From Dendrophyllia cribrosa (taxonomy: Eukaryota; Cnidaria; Anthozoa; Scleractinia; Dendrophylliidae): 64,000 bases of DNA. Every line of letters begins with the position of its first letter. Position 1 is the first letter of the stretch. Position numbers and translations under genes: made by a program. The DNA lies in contig JAJLRJ010000006.1 in the NCBI GenBank assembly GCA_024195265.1, positions 23,683,770 through 23,747,769 of the forward strand. The letters run 5' to 3'. Below, piece after piece: positions 22,127-34,305 of this stretch. The notes below the pieces were generated by a model, which was not told where the DNA came from, did not search any database, and saw only the letters and a list, made by a program, of their open reading frames with translations.

Positions 22127-23040
22127 TTGTTTGCAAACTACAATGTTTGAAGAACAACTTCAGAATTGTTGAGCAGCGACCATGGTTATAAATACCATTA
22201 CAAATTGCAACTTTTTTAAGAGATCTGTAAGTCCACCGTTAAAGCAAAGATCATGGGTTTCATTCCCATTGAAGACTCGATATGTCCACAATTATAGCAA
22301 GGAAATCTATTTTTCTTTTATGCTTATACAGTCACTTACCTCTTGCGGGACAGCCTTGGGCAAATCTTCATACGATGTCACAAGAAGCGTCTTTTTTGGC
22401 TGTTATGACATTGCACCTGGAACTTCCTGACCTGTATAAACAGTCTTCTAAAAAACAAGGAAGTTATAATGCAAGCCACAGTCTACCTATGTGTTGATCA
22501 GAGTCTCTTTTCTCAGTAGCTTCACCGATATAGGATACGGTTTGAATGCAACTAAAGTCTCACATTTTCCTCCTGTGCTTTGTTTGTTTGCAAACTACAA
22601 TGTTTGAAGAACAACTTCAGAATTGTTGAGCAGCGACCATGGTTATAAATACCATTACAAATTGCAACTTTTTTAAGAGATCTGTAAGTCCACCGTTAAA
22701 GCAAAGATCATGGGTTTCATTCCCATTGAAGACTCGATATGTCCACAATTATAGCAAGGAAATCTATTTTTCTTTTATGCTTATACAGTCACTTACCTCT
22801 TGCGGGACAGCCTTGGGCAAATCTTCATACGATGTCACAAGAAGCGTCTTTTTTGGCTGTTATGACATTGCACCTGGAACTTCCTGACCTGTATAAACAG
22901 TCTTCTAAAAAACAAGGAAGTTATAATGCAAGCCACAGTCTACCTATGTGTTGATCAGAGTCTCTTTTCTCAGTAGCTTCACCGATATAGGATACGGTTT
23001 GAATGCAACTAAAGTCTCACATTTTCCTCCTGTGCTTTGT
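22127..23040 (+). repeat. Two adjacent 457-bp units with no difference noticed
   Basis: Units anchored at 22282 and 22739 (22,127-22,583 and 22,584-23,040) read the same throughout, including GCGGGACAGCC, ATTGCACC and CTTCTAAAAAACAAGG. The preceding unit (21825) is related but clearly different. This is the youngest-looking duplication in the window. Confidence 0.9.
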
Positions 23041-25781
23041 TTGTTTGCAAACTACAATGTTTGAAGAACAACTTCAGAATAGTTGAGCAGCGACCATGGT
23101 TTTGAGTAATAATACAAATTGCAAATTTTTATAGAGACCTGTAAGTCCACCGTTAAAGCAAAGATCATGGGTTTCATTCCCATTGAAGACTCGATATGTC
23201 CACAATTATAGCAAGGAAATCTATTTTTCTTTTATGCTTATACAGTCACTTACCTCTTGCGGGACAGCCTTGGGCAAATCTTCTTACGATGTCACAGGAA
23301 GCGTCTTCTTTGGCTGTTATGAAACCTGGAACTTCCTGACCTGTATAAACAGTCTTCTCAAGAACAAGGAAGTTAGAATGCAAGCCACAGTTTACCTATG
23401 TGTTGATCAGAGTGTCTTTTCTCAGCAACTTCACCGATATAGCAAACGGTTTGAATGCAACTGAAGTCTCACATTTTCCTCCTGTGCTTTGTTTGTTTGC
23501 AAACTACAATGTTTGAAGAACAACTTCAGAATTGTTGAGCAGCGACCATGGTTTTGAATACCATTACAAATTGCAACTGTTTAAAGAGATCTGTAAGTCC
23601 AACGTTAAAGCAAAGATCATGGGTTTCTTTCCCATCGAAGACTCAATATGTCCACAATTATAGCGAAGGAAATCGATTTTTCTTTTATGCTTATACAGTC
23701 ACTTACCTCTTGCGGGACAGCCTTGGGCAAATTTTCATACGATGTCACAGGAAGCGTCTTCTTTGGCTGTTATGATACCTGGAACTTCCTGACCGGTATA
23801 AACAGTCTTCTGAAGAACAAGGATGTTATAATGCAAGCCACAGTATACCTATATGTTGTTTAGAGTCTCTTTTCTCAGTAGCTGCAACGATATAGCGAAC
23901 GGTTTGAATGCAACTAAAGTCTCACATTTTACTCCTGTGCTTTGTTTGTTTGCAAACTACAATGTTTGATGAGCAACTTCAGAATTGTTGAGCAGGTTCC
24001 ATGGTTTTGAATACCATTACAAATTTCAACTTTTGATAGAGACCAGTAGGTGCACCGTCAAAGCAAAGATCATGGGTTTCATTCCCGTTAAAGTCTGGAT
24101 ATGTCCACAATTATAGCGAAGGAAATCCATGTTTCTTTTATGCTTATACAGTCACTTACCTCTTGCAGGACAGCCTCGGGCAAATCTCCATACGATGTCA
24201 CAGGAAGCGTCTTCTTTGGCTGTTATGACACCTGGAACTTCCTGACCTGTATAAACAGTCTTCTCAGGAACAAGGAACTTATAATGCAAGCCACAGTATA
24301 CCTATACGTTGATCAGAGTCTCTTTTCTCAGTAGCTTCACCAATATAGCAATCAGTTTGAATGCAACTAAACTCTCACATTATCCTCCTGTACTTTGTTT
24401 GTTTGCAAACTACAATGTTTGAAGAACAACTTCAGAATGGTTGAGCAGCGACCATGGTTTTGAATACCATTACAAATTGCAACTTTTTAAAATGATCTGG
24501 AAGTGCACAGTTAAAGCAAAGATCATGGGTTTCATTCGCATTGAAGACTCGATATGTCCACAATTATAACGAAGGAAATCGATTTTTCTTTTATACTTAT
24601 ACAGTCACTTACCTCTTGCAGGACAGCCTTAGACAAATCTCCATACGATGTCACAGAAGCGTCTTTTTTGGCTGTTATGACACCTGGAACTTCCTGACCT
24701 GTATATAAAGTCTTCTCAAGAACAAGGAAGTTAGAATGCAAGCCACAGGTTACCTATGTGTTGATCAGAGTCTCTTTTCTCAGTAGCTTTACCGATATAG
24801 CAAACGGTTTGAATGCAACTAAACTCTCACATTTTCCTCCTGTGCTTGGTTTGTTTGCAAACTACAATGGTTGAAGAGCAACTTCAGAATTGTTGAGCAG
24901 CGACCATGATTTTGAATACAATTACCAATTGCAACTTTTTAAAGAGATCTGTAAGTCCACCGTTAAAGCAAAGATCATGGGTTTCATTCCCATTGAAGAC
25001 TCGATATGTCCTCAATTATAACGAAGGAAATCGATTTTTCTTTTATCCTTATACAGTCACTTACCTCTTGCAGGACAGCCGCGGGCAAATCTCTATACGA
25101 TGTCACAGAAATCGTCTTGTTTGGCTCTTATTTCACCTGGAACTTCCTGACCTAAATAAACAGTCTTCTCAAGATCAAGGAAGTTATAATGCAAGCAACA
25201 GTTTACCTATGTGTTGATTAGAGTCTCTTTTCTCAGTAGCTTCACCGATATAGCAAACGGTTTGAATGCAACTAAAGTCTCACATTTTCCTCCTGTGCTT
25301 TGTTTGTTTGCAAACTACAATGTTTGAAGAGCAACTTCAGAATTGTTGAGCAGGTTCCATGGTTTTGAATACCATTACAAATTTAAACTTGTGATAGAGA
25401 CCAGTAGGTGCACCGTTAAAGCAAAGATCATGGGTTTCATTCCCGTTAAAGTCTGCATATGTCCACAATTATAGCGAAGGAAATCGATTTTTCTTTTATG
25501 CTTATACAGTCACTTAACTCTTGCAGGACAGCCTTGGGAAAATTTCCACACGATGCCACAGGAAGCGTCTTCTTTGGCTCTTATGTTACCTGGAACATCC
25601 TGACCTAAATAAACAGTCTTCTCAAGATCAAGGATGTTATAATGCAAGCAACAGTTTACCTATGTGTTGACTAGAGTCTCTTTTTTCAGTAGCTTCACCG
25701 ATATAGCAAACGGTTTGAATGCAACTAAAGTCTCACATTTTCCTCCTGTGCTTTGTTTGTTTGCAAACTACATTGTTTGAA
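23041..25781 (+). repeat. Satellite block 4: ordinary units
   Basis: Anchors 23196, 23648, 24101, 24554, 25006 and 25459, with centres D, A, B, A, A, B. The units at 23,196-23,900 match 50,187-50,880 (offset 26,991), including the TCAGCAACTTCACC start and the ATATGTTGTTTAG ending. The unit at 25459 is a chimera: its centre is of the 19.1-kb type, its second half first matches the 19.6-kb unit (AAAATTTCCACACG), then the 20.1-kb unit (GCTCTTATGTTACC). Nothing but satellite is found. Confidence 0.87.
24659..25350 (+). repeat. Second copy of the 17.0-17.7 kb block
   Basis: It lies inside different neighbours from the first copy. To the left is a GAAGCG context lacking one GA (CACAGAAGCG), and to the right a type B centre (GCAGGTTCCATGG) instead of a D centre. 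Confidence 0.88.
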
Positions 25782-26274
25782 AAGCAACTTCAGAATTGTT
25801 GAGCAGGTTCCATGGTTTTGAATACCATTACAAATTTCAACTTTTGATTGAGACCAGTAGGTGCGCCGTCAAAGCAAAGATCATGGGTTTCATTCCCGTT
25901 AAAGTCTGGATATGTCCACAATTATAGCGAAGGAAATCCATTTTTCTTTTATGCGTATACAGTCACTTACCTCTTGCAGGACAGCCTAGGGTAAATCTCC
26001 ATACGATGTCACAGGAAGCGTCTTCTTTGGCTCTTATGTTACCTGGAACTTCCTGACCTAAATAAACAGTCTTCTCAAGATCAAGGATGTTATAATGCAA
26101 GCAACAGTTTACCTATGTGTTGACTAGAGTCTCTTTTTTCAGTAGCTTCACCGATATAGCAAACGGTTTGAATGCAACTAAAGTCTCACATTTTCCTCCT
26201 GTGCTTTGTTTGTTTGCAAACTACATTGTTTGAAAAGCAACTTCAGAATTGTTGAGCAACGACCATGGTTTTCA

Positions 26275-26316
26275 ATACCAATAAGTGTTCTCAAGAACAA
26301 GGAAGTTAGAATGCAA
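26275..26316 (+). repeat. Internal deletion junction, copy 2
   Basis: ACCAATAAGTGTTCTCAAG joins a unit centre to the late part of a unit, as at 20.45 kb. The word after the join differs by one base from copy 1 (AAGTG versus AAATG). Confidence 0.9.
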
Positions 26317-26803
26317 GTCAGAATTTACCTCTTACAAAGTACATTGTTTTAAGAGTAACTTGAGAATTTTTGAGCAAGGACCGTGGCTTTGAATACCATT
26401 AAAACTTTCAACTTTTAGTAGAGCCCAGTAGGTCTACCGTTAAAGAAAAGACCGTGGATTTGAACTTCAATGCAACCTCAGATTTACTGTTCGTATTTCA
26501 CAACTTTTGGTAGATCCCGGTACGGTCACCGTTAACAGCAATCATCATGGGTTTGATTCCCGTTAAAAAATCCATATGTACACAATCATAGCGAAGGAAA
26601 TCGATTTTTTTTATGGTTATACAGTTACTTACCACTTGAAGGACAGCCTCGGACAAATCACCATACGATGTCACAGGAAGCGTCTTGTTTGGATGTTTTC
26701 ACACCTGGAACTTCATAAACTGATTAAAACGTCTTCTCAAGAACAAGGAAGTTAGAATGCTAGCCGTAATTTACCTATGCTGTGATGAACGTCTCTTTCT
26801 TTC
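26317..26803 (+). repeat. Divergent module X, copy 3
   Basis: Reads almost the same as copy 2 over its length, including GTGGATTTGAAC and TTTTCACACC. The altered anchor is at 26575. Confidence 0.9.
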
Positions 26804-27257
26804 AGTAGCTTCACCGATATAGCATACGGTTTGAATGAAACTAAAGTCTCACATTTTCCTCCTGTGCTTTGTTTATTTGAAACTACACTGTTGGAAGAGT
26901 AACTTCAGAATTGTTGAGCAGCACCATGGGTTTGAATACCATTACAAATTTCAACTTTTGATAGAGACCAGTAGGTGCACCGTTAAAGCAAAGATCATGG
27001 GTTTCATTCCCGTTAAAGTCTGCATATGTCCACAATTATAGCGAAGGAAATCGATTTTTCTGTTATGCTTATACAGTCATTTGCCTCTTGCAGCACAGCC
27101 TTGGGTAAATCTCCATACGATGTCACAGGAAGCGTCTTCTTTGGCTGTTATGACACCTGGAACTTCCTGACCTGTATAAACAGTCTTCTCAAGATCAAGG
27201 AAGTTATAATGCAAGCAACAGTTTCCCTATGTGTTGATTAGAGTCTCTTTTCTCAGT

Positions 27258-30200
27258 AGCTTTACCGATATAGCAAACGGTTTGAATGCAACTAAAGTCT
27301 CACATTTTCCTCCTGTGCTTTGTTTGTTTGCAAACTACAATGTTTGAAGAACAACTTCAGAATTGTTGAGCAGCGACCATGGTTTTGAATACCATTACAA
27401 ATTGCAACTGTTTAAAGAGATCTGTAAGTCCAACGTTAAAGCAAAGATCATGGGTTTCATTCGCATTGAAGACTCGATATGTCCACAATTATAACGAAGG
27501 AAATCGATTTTTCTTTTATACTTATACAGTCACTTACCTCTTGCAGGACAGCCTTAGACAAATCTCCATACGATGTCACAGAAGCGTCTTCTTTGGCTGT
27601 TATGACACCTGGAACTTCCTGACCTGTATAAACAGTCTTCTCAAGAACAAGGAAGTTATAATGCAAGCCACAGTATACCTATGTGTTGATCAAAGTCTCT
27701 TTTCTCAGTAGCTTCACCGATATAGCAAACGGCTTGAATGCAACTAAACTCTCACATTTTCCTCCTGTGCTTTGTTTGTTTGCAAACTACAATGTTTGAA
27801 GAACAACTTCAGAATTGTTGAACAGCGACCATGGTTTTAAATACCATTACAAATTGCAACTTTTTTTAAGAGATCTGTAAGTCCACCGTTAAAGCAAAGA
27901 TCATGGGTTTCATTCCCAATGAAGAATCGATATGTCCACAATTATAACTAAGGAAATTGACTTTTCTTTATGCTTATACAGTCACTTACCTCTTGCAGGA
28001 CGGCCTCGGGCAACTCTTCATACGATGTCACAGAAAGCGTCTTCTTTGGCTGTAAAAACAACTGGAACGTCCTGACCTGTATAATCAGTCTTCTCAAGAA
28101 CAAGGAAGTTATAATGCAAGCCACAGTATACCTATGTGTTGATCAGAGTCTCTTTTCTCAGTAGCTTCACCGATATAGCAAACGGTTTGAATGCAACTAA
28201 AGTCTCACATTTTCCTGCTGTGCTTTGTTTGTTTGCAAACTACAATATTTGAAGAGCAACTTCAGAATTGTTCAGCAGCGACCATGGTTTTGAATACCAA
28301 TACAAATTGGAAATTTTTATAGAGACCTGTAAGTGCACCGTTAAAGCAAAGATCATGGGTTTGATTCCCATCGAAGACTCGATATGTCCACAATTATAGC
28401 GAAGGTAATCGATTTTTCTGTTATGCTTATACAGTCACTTACCTCTTGCAGGACGGCCTCGGGCAACTCTTCATACGATGTCACAGAAAGCGTCTTCTTT
28501 GGCTGTAAAAACAACTGGAACGTCCTGACCTGTATAATCAGTCTTCTCAAGAACAAGGAAGTTATAATGCAAGCCACAGTATACCTATGTGTTGATCAGA
28601 GTCTCTTTTCTCAGTAGCTTCACCGATATAGCAAACGGTTTGAATGCAACTAAACTCTCACATTTTACTCCTGCGCTTTGTTTGTTTGCAAACTACAATG
28701 TTTGAAGAGCAACTTCAGAATTGTTGAGCAGGTTCCATTGTTTAGATTGCCATTACAAATTTCAACTTTTGATAGAGACCAGTAGGTGCACCGTTAAAGC
28801 AAAGATCATGGGTTTCATTCCCGTTAAAGTCTGGATATGTCCACAATTATAGCGAAGGAAATCGATTTTCGTTTTAAGCTTGTACGGTCACTTACCTCTT
28901 GCAGGACAGCCTTGGAAAAATCTCCATACGATGTGACAGGAAGCGTCTTCTTTGGCTGTTATGACACCTGGAATTTCCTGACCTGTATAAACAGTCTTCT
29001 GAAGAACAAGTAAGTTATAATGCAAGCCACAGTATACCTATGTGTTGATCAGAGTCTCTTTTCTCAGTAGCTGCACCGATATAGGAAACGGTTTGAATGC
29101 AACTAAAGTCTCACATTTTCCTCCTTTGCTTTGTTTGTTTGCAAACTACAATGTTTGAAGAGCAACTTCAGAATTGTTGAGCAGGTTCCATGGTTTTGAA
29201 TACCATTACAAATTGGAACTTTTTAAAGAGATCTGTAAGTCCAACGTTAAAGCAAAGATCATGGGTTTCATTCCCATTGAAGACTCGATATGTCCACAAT
29301 TATAACGAAGGAAATCGATTTTTCTTTTATGCTGATACAGTCACTTACCTCTTGCAGGACAGCCTTGGGGAAATCTCCTTACGATGTCACAGGAAGCGTC
29401 TTCTTTGGCTGTTATGACACCTGGAACTTCCTGACCTGTATAAACAGTCTTCTCAAGAACAATGAAGTTAGAATGCAAGCCACAGGTTACCTATGTGTTG
29501 ATTAGAGTCTCTTTTCTCAGTAGCTTTACCGATATAGCAAACGGTTTGAATGCAACTAAACTCACACATTTTCCTCCTGTGCTTTGTTTGTTTGCAAACT
29601 ACAATGTTTGAAGAGCAACTTCAGAATTTTTGAGCAGTTTCCATGGTTTTGAATACCATTGCAAATTTCAACTTTTGATAGAGACCAGTAGGTGCAGCGT
29701 TAAAGCAAAGATCATGGGTTTCATTCCCATTGAAGACTCGATATGTCCACAATTATAACGAAGGAAATTGACTTTTCTTTTATGCTTATACAGTCACTTA
29801 CCTCTTGCAGGACAGCCTTGGGGAAATCTCCGTACGATGTCACAGGAACCGTCTCCTATGGCTGTTATGACACCTGGAACTTCCTGACCTGTATAAACAG
29901 TCTTCTCAAGAACAAAGAAGTTATAATGCAAGCCACAGTATACCTATGTGTTGATCAGAGTCTCTTTTCTCAGTAGCTGCACCGATATAGCAAATGGTTT
30001 GAATGCAACAAAACTCTCACATTTTCCTCCTGTGCTTTGTTTGTTCGCAAACTACAATGTTTGAAGAACAACTTCAGAATTGTTGAGCAGCGACCATGGT
30101 TATGAATACCATTACAAATTGCAACTTTTTAAAAAGATCTGTAAGTCCACCATTAAAGCAAAGATCATGGGTTTCATTCCCATTAAAGACTGGATATGTC

Positions 30201-30384
30201 CACAATTATAGCGAAGGAAATCGATTTTTCTTTTATGCTTATACAGTCACTTACCTCTTGCAGAACAGCCTCGGGCATATCTCCATACGATGTCACAGGA
30301 AGCGTCTTTTTTGGCTGTTATGACACCTGGAACTTCCTGACCTGTGTAAACAGTCTTCTCAAGAAGAAGGAGGTTAGAATGCAA
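27258..30384 (+). repeat. Satellite units inside duplicon copy 1
   Basis: Anchors 27479 to 30196. The units at 27932 and 28384 have the same second half (GGACGGCCTCGGGCAACTC, GGCTGTAAAAACAACTGG) but different first halves. In the second duplicon only the counterpart of 27932 (anchor 44342) has it. Half a unit has therefore been copied onto its neighbour here. The rest is standard satellite. Confidence 0.87.
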
Positions 30385-30872
30385 GTCAGATTTTACCTCT
30401 TACAAAGTACATTGTTTTAAGAGCAACTTGAGAATTGTTGAGCAAAGACCGTGGCTTTGAATGCCATTAAAACTTTCAACTTTTAGTAGAGCCCAGTAGG
30501 TCTACCGTTAAAGAAAAGACCATGGGTTTGAACTTCAATTCAACCTCAGATTTACTGTTCGTCCTTCACAACTTTTGGTAGATCCCGGTACGGTCACCGT
30601 TAACAGCAATCATCATGGGTTTGATTCCCGTTAAAAAATCCATATGTACACAATTATAGCGAAGGAAATCGATTTTTGTTATGGTTATACAGTTACATAC
30701 CTCCTGAAGGACAGCATAGGACAAATCACCATACGATGTCACAGGAAGCGTCTTGTTTGGATGTTATGGCACCTGGAACTTCATGAACTGATTAAAACGT
30801 CTTCTCAAGAACAAGGAAGTTAGAATGCTAGCCGGAATATACCTATGTTGTGATGAACGTATCTTTCTTTCA
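30385..30872 (+). repeat. Divergent module X, copy 4
   Basis: This copy and its partner at 48.15 kb form a subgroup. They read AGATTTTACCTC, GACCATGGGTTTGAAC, TTCGTCCTTCACAAC, CCTCCTGAAGGACAGC and GATGAACGTATC. They are also the only X modules followed directly by a type C unit (anchors 31104 and 48873). Confidence 0.9.
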
Positions 30873-31035
30873 GTAGCTTCACCGATATAGCATACGGTTT
30901 GAATGGAACTAAAGTCTCACATTTTCCTCCTGTGCTTTGTTTGTTTGAAAACTACACTGTTGGAAGAGTAACTTCAGAATTGTTGAGCAGGGACCATGGT
31001 TTCGAATGCGATTACTGTTCGTCCTTTACAACTTT

Positions 31036-31137
31036 TGGTAGATCCCGTTAGGTTCACCGTTAACAGCAAAGATCATGGGTTTGATTCCCATTAAAGACTC
31101 GATATGTCCACAATTATAGCGAAGGAAATCGATTTTT
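31036..31137 (+). promoter_or_regulatory. tRNA-like Pol III box A/box B pair ending in T5
   Basis: TGGTAGATCCCG begins at 31036 and GGTTTGATTCC spans 31078-31088, with starts 42 bp apart. The T-arm-like hairpin ATGGG/CCCAT encloses box B. A T5 run at 31133-31137 lies about 45 bp after box B, where a Pol III transcript would end. This copy has the most complete set of signals. Activity is inferred only. Confidence 0.42.
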
Positions 31138-32007
31138 CTTTTATGCTGATACAGTCACTTACCTCTTGCAGGACAGCCTTGGGCAAATCTCCATACGATG
31201 TTACAAGAAGCGTCTTTTTTGGCAGTTATGACACCTGGAACTTCCTGACCTGTATAAACAGTCTTCTCAGGAACAAGGAAGTTATAATGCAAGCCACAGT
31301 ATACCTATGCGTTGATCAGAGGCTCTTTTCTCAGTAGCTTCACCAATATAGCAAACGGTTTGAATGCAACTAAACTCTCACATTATCCTCCTGTGCTTTG
31401 TTTGTTTGCAAACTACAATGTTTGAAGAACAACCTCAGAATTGTTGAGCAGGTTCCGTGGTTTTGAATACCATTACAAATTTCAACTTGTGATAGAGACC
31501 AATAGGTGCACCGTTAAAGCAAAGATCATGGGTTTCATTCCCGTTAAAGTCTGGATATGTCCACAATTGTAGGGAAGGAAATCGATTTTTTTTATGGTTA
31601 TACAGTCACTTACCTCTTCCAGGACAGCCTTGGGTAAATCTCCATACGATGTCACAGGAACCGTCTTCTTTGGCTGTTATGATACCTGGAACTTCTTGAC
31701 CTATGTAAACAGCCTTCTCAAGAACAAGGAAGTTATAATGCAAGCCACAGTGTACCTATGTGTTGATCAGAGTCTCTTTTTTCAGTAGCTTCACCGATAT
31801 AGCAAACGGTTTGAATGCAACTAAACTCACACATTTTCCTCCTGTGCTTTGTTTGTTTGCAAACTACAATGTTTGAAGAACTACTTCAGAATAGTTGAGC
31901 AGCGAACATGGTTTTGAATACCATTGCAAATTTCAACTTTTGATAGAGACCAGTAGGTGCACCGCTAAAGCAAAGATCATGGGTTTCATTCCCGTTAAAG
32001 TCTGGAT

Positions 32008-32411
32008 ATGTCCACAATTATAGCGAAGGAAATCGATTTTTCTTTTATGCTTATACAGTCACTTACTTCTTGCAGGACAGCCTTGGGTAAATGTCCATAC
32101 GATGCCACAGGAAGCGTCTTCTTTGGCTGTTATGACACCTGGAACTTACTGACCTGTATAAACAGTCTTCTCAAGAACAAGGAAGTTAGAGTGCAAGCCA
32201 CAGTATACCTATGTGTTGATCAGAGTCTCTTTTCTCAGTAGCTTCACCGATATAGTTTGTTTGCAAACTACAATGTTTGAAGAACAACTTCAGAATTGTT
32301 GAGCAGCGACCATGGTTTTGAATACCATTACAAATTGCAACTTTTTAAAGAGATCTGTAAGTCCACCGTTTAAGCAAAGATCATGGGTTTCATTCCCATT
32401 GAAGACTCGAT
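32008..32411 (+). repeat. 404-bp unit with 49-bp deletion, copy 1
   Basis: TTCACCGATATA at about 32,254 is joined directly to GTTTGTTTGCAAAC, losing the AACGGTTTGAATGCAAC to GTGCTTT stretch. The identical junction occurs in the unit 49,326-49,729. Confidence 0.93.
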
Positions 32412-33221
32412 ATGTCCACAATTATTGCAAGGAAATCTATTTTTCTTTTATGCTTATACAGTCACTTACCTCTTGCGGGACAGCCTTGAGCAAATCTTCA
32501 TACGATGGCACAGGAAGCGTCTTTTTTGGCTGTTATGATACCTGGAACTTCCTGACCTGTATAAACAGTCTTCTCAAGAACAAGGAAGTTAGAATGCAAG
32601 CCACAGTTTACCTATGTGTTGATCAGAGTCTCTTTTCTCAGCAACTTCACCGATATAGCAAACGGTTTGAATGCAACTGAAGTCTCACATTTTCCTCCTG
32701 TGCTTTGTTTGTTTGCAAACTACAATGTTTGAAGAACAACTTCAGAATTGTTGAGCAGCGACCATGGTTTTGAATACCATTACAAATTGCAACTGTTTAA
32801 AGAGATCTGTAAGTCCAACGTTAAAGCAAAGATCATGGGTTTCTTTCCCATCGAAGACTCAATATCTCCACAATTATAGCGAAGGAAATCGATTTTTCTT
32901 TTATGCTTATACAGTCACTTACCTCTTGCGGGACAGCCTTGAGCAAATCTTCATACGATGGCACAGGAAGCGTCTTCTTTGGCTGTTATGATACCTGGAA
33001 CTTCCTGACCTGTATAAACAGTCTTCTGAAGAACAAGGATGTTATAATGCAAGCCACAGTATACCTATATGTTGTTTAGAGTCTCTTTTCTCAGTAGCTG
33101 CAACGATATAGCGAACGGTTTGAATGCAACTAAAGTCTCACATTTTCCTCCTGTGCTTTGTTTGTTTGTAAACTACAATGTTTGAAGAACAACTTCAGAA
33201 TTGTTGAGCATGGTTTTAAAT

Positions 33222-34305
33222 ACCATTACAAATTGCAACTTTTTTAAGAGATCTGTAAGTCCACCGTTAAAGCAAAGATCATGGTTTTCATTCCCATTGA
33301 AGACTCGATATGTCCACAATTATAACGAAGGAAATTGACTTTTCTTTTATGCTTATACAGTCACTTACCTCTTGCAGGACAGCCTTGGGCAAATCTCCAT
33401 ACGATGTCACAGGAAGCGTCTTCTTTGGCTGTCATGGCAACTGGAACTTCCTGACGTGTATAAACAGACTTCTCAAGAACAAGGAAGTTAGAATGCAAGT
33501 CAGAATTTACCTCTTACAAAGTACATTGTTTTAAGAGTAACTTGAGAATTTTTGAGCAAGGACCGTGGCTTTGAATGCCATTAAAACTTTCAACTTTTAG
33601 TAGAGCCCAGTAGGTCTACCGTTAAAGAAAAGACCGTGGGTTTGAACTTCAATGCAACCTCAGATTTACTGTTCGTATTTCACAACTTTTGGTAGATCCC
33701 GGTACGGTCACCGTTAACAGCAATCATCATGGGTTTGATTCCCGTTAAAAAATCCATATGTACACAATCATAGCGAAGGAAATCGATTTTTTTTATGGTT
33801 ATACAGTTACTTACCACTTGAAGGACTGCCTCGGAGAAATCACCATACGATGTCACAGGAAGCGTCTTGTTTGGATGTTTTGACACCTGGAACTTCATAA
33901 ACTGATTAAAACGTCTTCTCAAGAACAAGTAAGTTAGAATGCTGGCCGGAATTTACCTATGCTGTGATGAACGTCTCTTTCTTTCAGTAGCTTCACCGAT
34001 ATAGCATACGGTTTGAATGGAACTAACGTCTCACATTTTCCTCCTGTGCTTTGTTTGTTTGAAAACTACACTGTTGGAAGAGTAACTTCAGAATTGTTGA
34101 GCAGCGACCATGGTTTTGAATACCATTACAAATTCCAACTTTTTAAAGAGATCGGTAAGTCCAACGTTAAAGCAAAGATCATGGGTTTCATTCCCATCGA
34201 AGACTCGATATGTCCACAATTATAGCGAAGGAAATCGATTTTTCTTTATTGCTTATACAGTAACTTACCTCTTGTAGGACAGCCTTGGGCAAATCTCCAT
34301 AGGAT
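33222..34305 (+). repeat. Segment shared with 6.9-7.9 kb and 60.2-61.3 kb
   Basis: Anchors 33310, 33758 (X) and 34210 correspond to 6942, 7390, 7841 (offset 26,368-26,369) and to 60308, 60756, 61208 (offset 26,998). The block is an A unit with CATGGCAACTG, then X, then an A unit with GATCGGTAAG. It is partly missing from the second duplicon. Confidence 0.9.
33499..33986 (+). repeat. Divergent module X, copy 5
   Basis: Closest to copies 1 and 8 (GTGGGTTTGAAC, TTTTGACACC, GCTGGCCGG as in copy 8). It has a private GAGAAATCACC where the others read GACAAATCACC. Altered anchor at 33758. Confidence 0.9.

Larger units (their letters stand above)
25782..27257 (+). repeat. Truncation-plus-X block T, copy 2
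   Basis: Same arrangement as at 19.9-21.4 kb (anchors 25912, X at 26575, 27026). It has one private 1-bp loss (GCAGCACCATGGG near 26,930, where the other copies read GCAGCGACCATGGG). Confidence 0.92.
30873..33498 (+). repeat. Satellite units between X copies 4 and 5
   Basis: Anchors 31104 (C), 31557 (B), 32008 (B), 32412 (A), 32864 (A; anchor mutated to ATCTCCACA) and 33310 (A). The unit at 31557 has no counterpart in the second duplicon. The step 32864 to 33310 is 446 bp because GAGCATGG lacks the usual GCGACC; the same loss is at 51.44 kb. Confidence 0.88.
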
